This document shows, one piece after another, positions 61,513-64,000 of a stretch of 64,000 bases of DNA (its first letter is position 1; each line of letters starts with the position of its first letter). The position numbers and the translations under genes are program-made. Under the pieces are notes generated by a model. That model saw only the letters and a program-made list of their open reading frames with translations, searched no databases and had not been told where the DNA came from. Origin of the DNA: Pseudogemmobacter hezensis (GTDB lineage Bacteria; Pseudomonadota; Alphaproteobacteria; Rhodobacterales; Rhodobacteraceae); the NCBI RefSeq assembly GCF_013155295.1, contig NZ_JABJXT010000009.1, positions 1-64,000 of the forward strand, read 5' to 3'.

Positions 61513-62157
61513 TCAGCCCGCCGCCAGTGCTGTTGCTGCGCGGGCGAGGCGGGTGACCTCTTCCCAGTTTCCGGCCTGAACCGCCTCTTTGGGGGCAACC
61601 CAGCTGCCGCCGACGCAAAGCACATTCGGCAAGCTCAGGTAATCGCCTGCGTTTTTCGTGCTGATCCCGCCCGTCGGGCAAAAGCGTATCTGCGGCAGGG
61701 GCGATGACAGCGCCCGCAAAAACGCAGCGCCCCCCGCCTGTTCCGCCGGGAAGAATTTTTGCACAGTATAGCCGCGCTCCAGCAGCGCCATCGCCTCGGA
61801 GGCCGAAGAGGCACCGGGCAAAAGCGCCAGCCCCTCATCCTCGCAGGCCTCGATCAGCGCGGGTGTGGCACCCGGCGAGACGCCAAACTTCGCCCCGGCA
61901 GCCTTTGCCGCCCGCACATCGGCGCGGGTCAAAAGCGTGCCTGCACCGACCACGCCGCCCTCGACCTCTGACATGGCGCGGATCACATCCAGCGCCGCTT
62001 TGGTGCGCAGGGTCACCTCAAGCGCAGGCAGCCCGCCCGCAACCAGCGCCTTTGCCAGCGCTGCGGCCTGGGCCACCTCTTCGACGATCAGCACCGGGAC
62101 AACCGGGGCCAGGCGGCAGATCTGTTCAGAGGCGATGGATTGCTCTGCGGGGGTCAT
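61513..62157 (-). CDS. eda: 2-keto-3-deoxy-6-phosphogluconate aldolase
   Basis: A 214-residue class I aldolase that splits KDPG to pyruvate and glyceraldehyde 3-phosphate in the Entner–Doudoroff pathway. Key parts: the Glu-containing GLPALEVTLRTKAAL, VGAGTLLTRADVRAAKAAGAKFGVSPG, the Schiff-base lysine in YTVQKFFPAEQAGG, and RFCPTGGISTKNAGDYL. Length is normal. It is 81 bases downstream of edd on the same strand and most likely shares its transcript. Confidence 0.96.
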   Translation of the reverse strand: MTPAEQSIASEQICRLAPVVPVLIVEEVAQAAALAKALVAGGLPALEVTLRTKAALDVIRAMSEVEGGVVGAGTLLTRADVRAAKAAGAKFGVSPGATPALIEACEDEGLALLPGASSASEAMALLERGYTVQKFFPAEQAGGAAFLRALSSPLPQIRFCPTGGISTKNAGDYLSLPNVLCVGGSWVAPKEAVQAGNWEEVTRLARAATALAAG

Positions 62158-62238
62158 GGTATTTCCTCATCCACCCGGCGATTGCCGGGACTTGCTTAAA
62201 AGGGGCGGTGCATCCCGCCAGATTTACAAAACGGCGGC

Positions 62239-64000
62239 TTACAGAACAACTGCGGCCCCATGTTCGGCGGTGCCGACGGTGCGGCGGAACATCTCGAACA
62301 GCTCGCGCCCGGTGCCAAAGCCATTGGCGGCAAGATCGGCGCTGACCGGGCTGCGGGTGTCGAAATCGGGCGCAAGGCAGCTGAGGCTGCCCGATGTCGC
62401 ATCAAGGCGCAAGAGATCGCCGTCACGCAGCCGGGCCAGCGGGCCGCCACAGGCCGCCTCGGGCGAGACATGGATCGCGGCGGGCACTTTGCCGCTGGCG
62501 CCTGACATGCGGCCATCGGTGACCAGCGCCACCTTCAGCCCGCGTTCCTGCAGGACGCTCAGCACCGGGGTCAGCGAGTGCAGTTCCGGCATGCCATTGG
62601 CCTGCGGCCCCTGGAAGCGCAAAACGATGATGGTGTCAGAGGTGAACTCGCCGCGTTTGAAGGCCGCTTTGACCGAATCCTGATCGTGGAAGATGCGGGC
62701 CGGGGCCTCGACGACATGACGCTCTGGCGCGACGGCAGAGATCTTGATTACCGCCCGCCCCAGATTGCCCGACAGCTGCCGCAGCCCGCCTGTTTGCGCG
62801 AAAGGATCGGCGGCGGGGCGCAGGATGCGGTCGTTCAGCGTGGTCTCGGGGCCGTCACGGTAACGGAACTGGCCCTCATGCAGTTCGGGCTCGCGGGTGT
62901 AATGCGACAGGCCATCACCGGCGACGGTTTTGACATCCTCATGCAAAAGCCCTGCGCCAAGCAGGTCGCGGATCAGGAATTGCAGCCCGCCCGCGGCGTG
63001 GAAATGGTTCACATCGGCCAGGCCATTCGGGTAGACCCGCGCCATCAGCGGCACCACGCCCGAGAGATCATCAAAATCCTCAAGATCCAGGATCACGCCA
63101 GAGGCCCGCGCCATCGCGGGCAGATGCAGGATCAGATTGGTCGAGCCACCCGTTGCCATAAGCCCGACGATCCCGTTCACATAGGCACGCTCGTCCAGGA
63201 TTTCGCCGACGGGGCGGAAGTCATTGCCCTGGGCGGTGATCGCAGCGGCACGGGCGACCGCAGCCTCGGTCAGCGCGTCGCGCAGAGGGGTGCCGGGGTT
63301 GACGAAGGTTGCGCCAGGAAGATGCAGGCCCATCACCTCCATCAGCATCTGATTGGTATTGGCAGTGCCGTAAAAGGTGCAGGTTCCGGGCCCGTGATAG
63401 GCTGCCATCTCAGCCGCCATAAGATCTTCGCGCGTGGCCTTGCCCTCGGCGAAAGCGGCGCGGACCTTGGCCTTTTCGTCATTGGCGATACCGCTGGACA
63501 TCGGGCCTGCGGGCACGAAAATCGCCGGGATATGGCCAAAGGTGGCCGCCGCCATGATCAGCCCCGGCACGATCTTATCGCAGACCCCCAGCCAGAGCGA
63601 GGAATCGTAGCAGTCGTGGCTAAGCGAGACCGCCGCCGCCAGCGCGATCACGTCACGCGAGAAAAGCGACAACTCCATCCCGGGCTGGCCCTGGGTGACG
63701 CCGTCGCACATCGCAGGCACACCACCCGCGACCTGGGCCGTGGCGCCAATGCGCCGCGCGGCCTCACGGATCTGGGCGGGGTAGGTCTCATAGGGCTGAT
63801 GCGCCGAAAGCATGTCATTATAGGCGGTGATGATGCCGATATTGGGCTTTTTCCCGGCACTCAGATCGGCCTTGTCACTGCCCATCGCCGCATAGGCATG
63901 CGCCTGGTTCGAGCAGCTGAGATGCGCGCGCACCGGGCCCTTGGCCACCGCCGCCGCCATGCGGGTAAGATAGGCGCTGCGGGTGGCGGCAGAGCGGGCG
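62239..64000 (-). CDS. edd: Phosphogluconate dehydratase, 5' end beyond the window
   Basis: The visible 587 codons encode an IlvD/Edd-family iron–sulfur dehydratase that turns 6-phosphogluconate into KDPG. The frame continues past the first in-frame ATG at 63960 into the window edge (reading [13 protein letters not shown] before it), as the family does, so the start is missing. Landmarks are [82 protein letters not shown] and [20 protein letters not shown]. It is followed by eda, the standard edd–eda pair. Confidence 0.95.
   Translation of the reverse strand, partial: ARSAATRSAYLTRMAAAVAKGPVRAHLSCSNQAHAYAAMGSDKADLSAGKKPNIGIITAYNDMLSAHQPYETYPAQIREAARRIGATAQVAGGVPAMCDGVTQGQPGMELSLFSRDVIALAAAVSLSHDCYDSSLWLGVCDKIVPGLIMAAATFGHIPAIFVPAGPMSSGIANDEKAKVRAAFAEGKATREDLMAAEMAAYHGPGTCTFYGTANTNQMLMEVMGLHLPGATFVNPGTPLRDALTEAAVARAAAITAQGNDFRPVGEILDERAYVNGIVGLMATGGSTNLILHLPAMARASGVILDLEDFDDLSGVVPLMARVYPNGLADVNHFHAAGGLQFLIRDLLGAGLLHEDVKTVAGDGLSHYTREPELHEGQFRYRDGPETTLNDRILRPAADPFAQTGGLRQLSGNLGRAVIKISAVAPERHVVEAPARIFHDQDSVKAAFKRGEFTSDTIIVLRFQGPQANGMPELHSLTPVLSVLQERGLKVALVTDGRMSGASGKVPAAIHVSPEAACGGPLARLRDGDLLRLDATSGSLSCLAPDFDTRSPVSADLAANGFGTGRELFEMFRRTVGTAEHGAAVVL

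Overview
The window is GC-rich, densely packed chromosomal DNA from an alphaproteobacterium, most likely a member of the Rhodobacteraceae/Paracoccaceae (Rhodobacter–Paracoccus–Gemmobacter relatives). The evidence is the NDUFA12–mlaD–DUF2155–aat–accC–accB block, the lptF–lptG–lptD–surA–ksgA block, DUF4167 and Hint-domain proteins, and a kinase fused to a sodium/solute-symporter-like sensor. No rRNA, CRISPR array, intact prophage or intact insertion sequence is visible. The right edge cuts edd.

Layout. 0.5–4.3 kb: a complex I accessory subunit, the MlaD lipid-transport protein, a DUF2155 protein, then on the minus strand the N-degron transferase Aat and the acetyl-CoA carboxylase genes accC and accB. 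4.6–12.6 kb: a reductive pyrimidine degradation island. It holds preT and preA (dihydropyrimidine dehydrogenase), hydA (dihydropyrimidinase), an M20 carbamoyl-amide hydrolase, and a divergent RutR-like TetR regulator with a RutR-type operator at 9283–9298. Passengers are a DedA protein and two unknown small proteins. 12.8–18.1 kb: a sensory module with an XRE/short-chain acyl-type regulator, a lone receiver protein, a repeat-rich membrane protein containing a 14-C homopolymer, and a CrbS-like symporter–histidine kinase. 18.3–25.2 kb: an orphan FliM-like protein, tRNA-Val(CAC), an HU-like protein with a histone-H1-like tail, lon, tRNA-Ser(CGA) and a DUF2059 protein. Both tRNAs carry a decayed integrase remnant just downstream, which are scars of lost integrated elements.

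25.5–41.8 kb: ribosomal proteins L21 and L27, two GNAT acetyltransferases, a PAS protein, a yicC–gmk–gamma-carbonic-anhydrase–phoR run, a nucleoside hydrolase, a Hint-domain protein of lower GC, mazG, an M20 amidohydrolase, a DUF6636 protein, prfA–prmC, a Q/N-rich DUF4167 protein and ksgA. 41.8–50 kb: the LPS export operon lptF–lptG–lptD–surA (without the expected pdxA), then pepA–holC. 50–58 kb: a retropepsin-like protease, MarC, a nitroreductase, an ABC-F ATPase and acetolactate synthase ilvB–ilvN, preceded by a complete transcription-attenuation leader whose 15-residue peptide contains Ile-Leu-Val-Val-Val. Then comes Bpt, the second N-degron transferase. 58.3–64 kb: glnE, a small conserved-looking protein, and the Entner–Doudoroff genes eda and edd.

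The best functional stories are the pyrimidine-degradation island with its operator (dehydrogenase, dihydropyrimidinase and carbamoyl hydrolase together turn uracil into beta-alanine, CO2 and ammonia) and the ilv attenuator, in which ribosome position on the leader peptide chooses between two mutually exclusive hairpins. I did not find a clearly new multi-gene system. The least explained items are the proteins at 8151–8456, 10635–11162 and 14878–15414, and a striking abundance of 14–17-bp tandem duplications.
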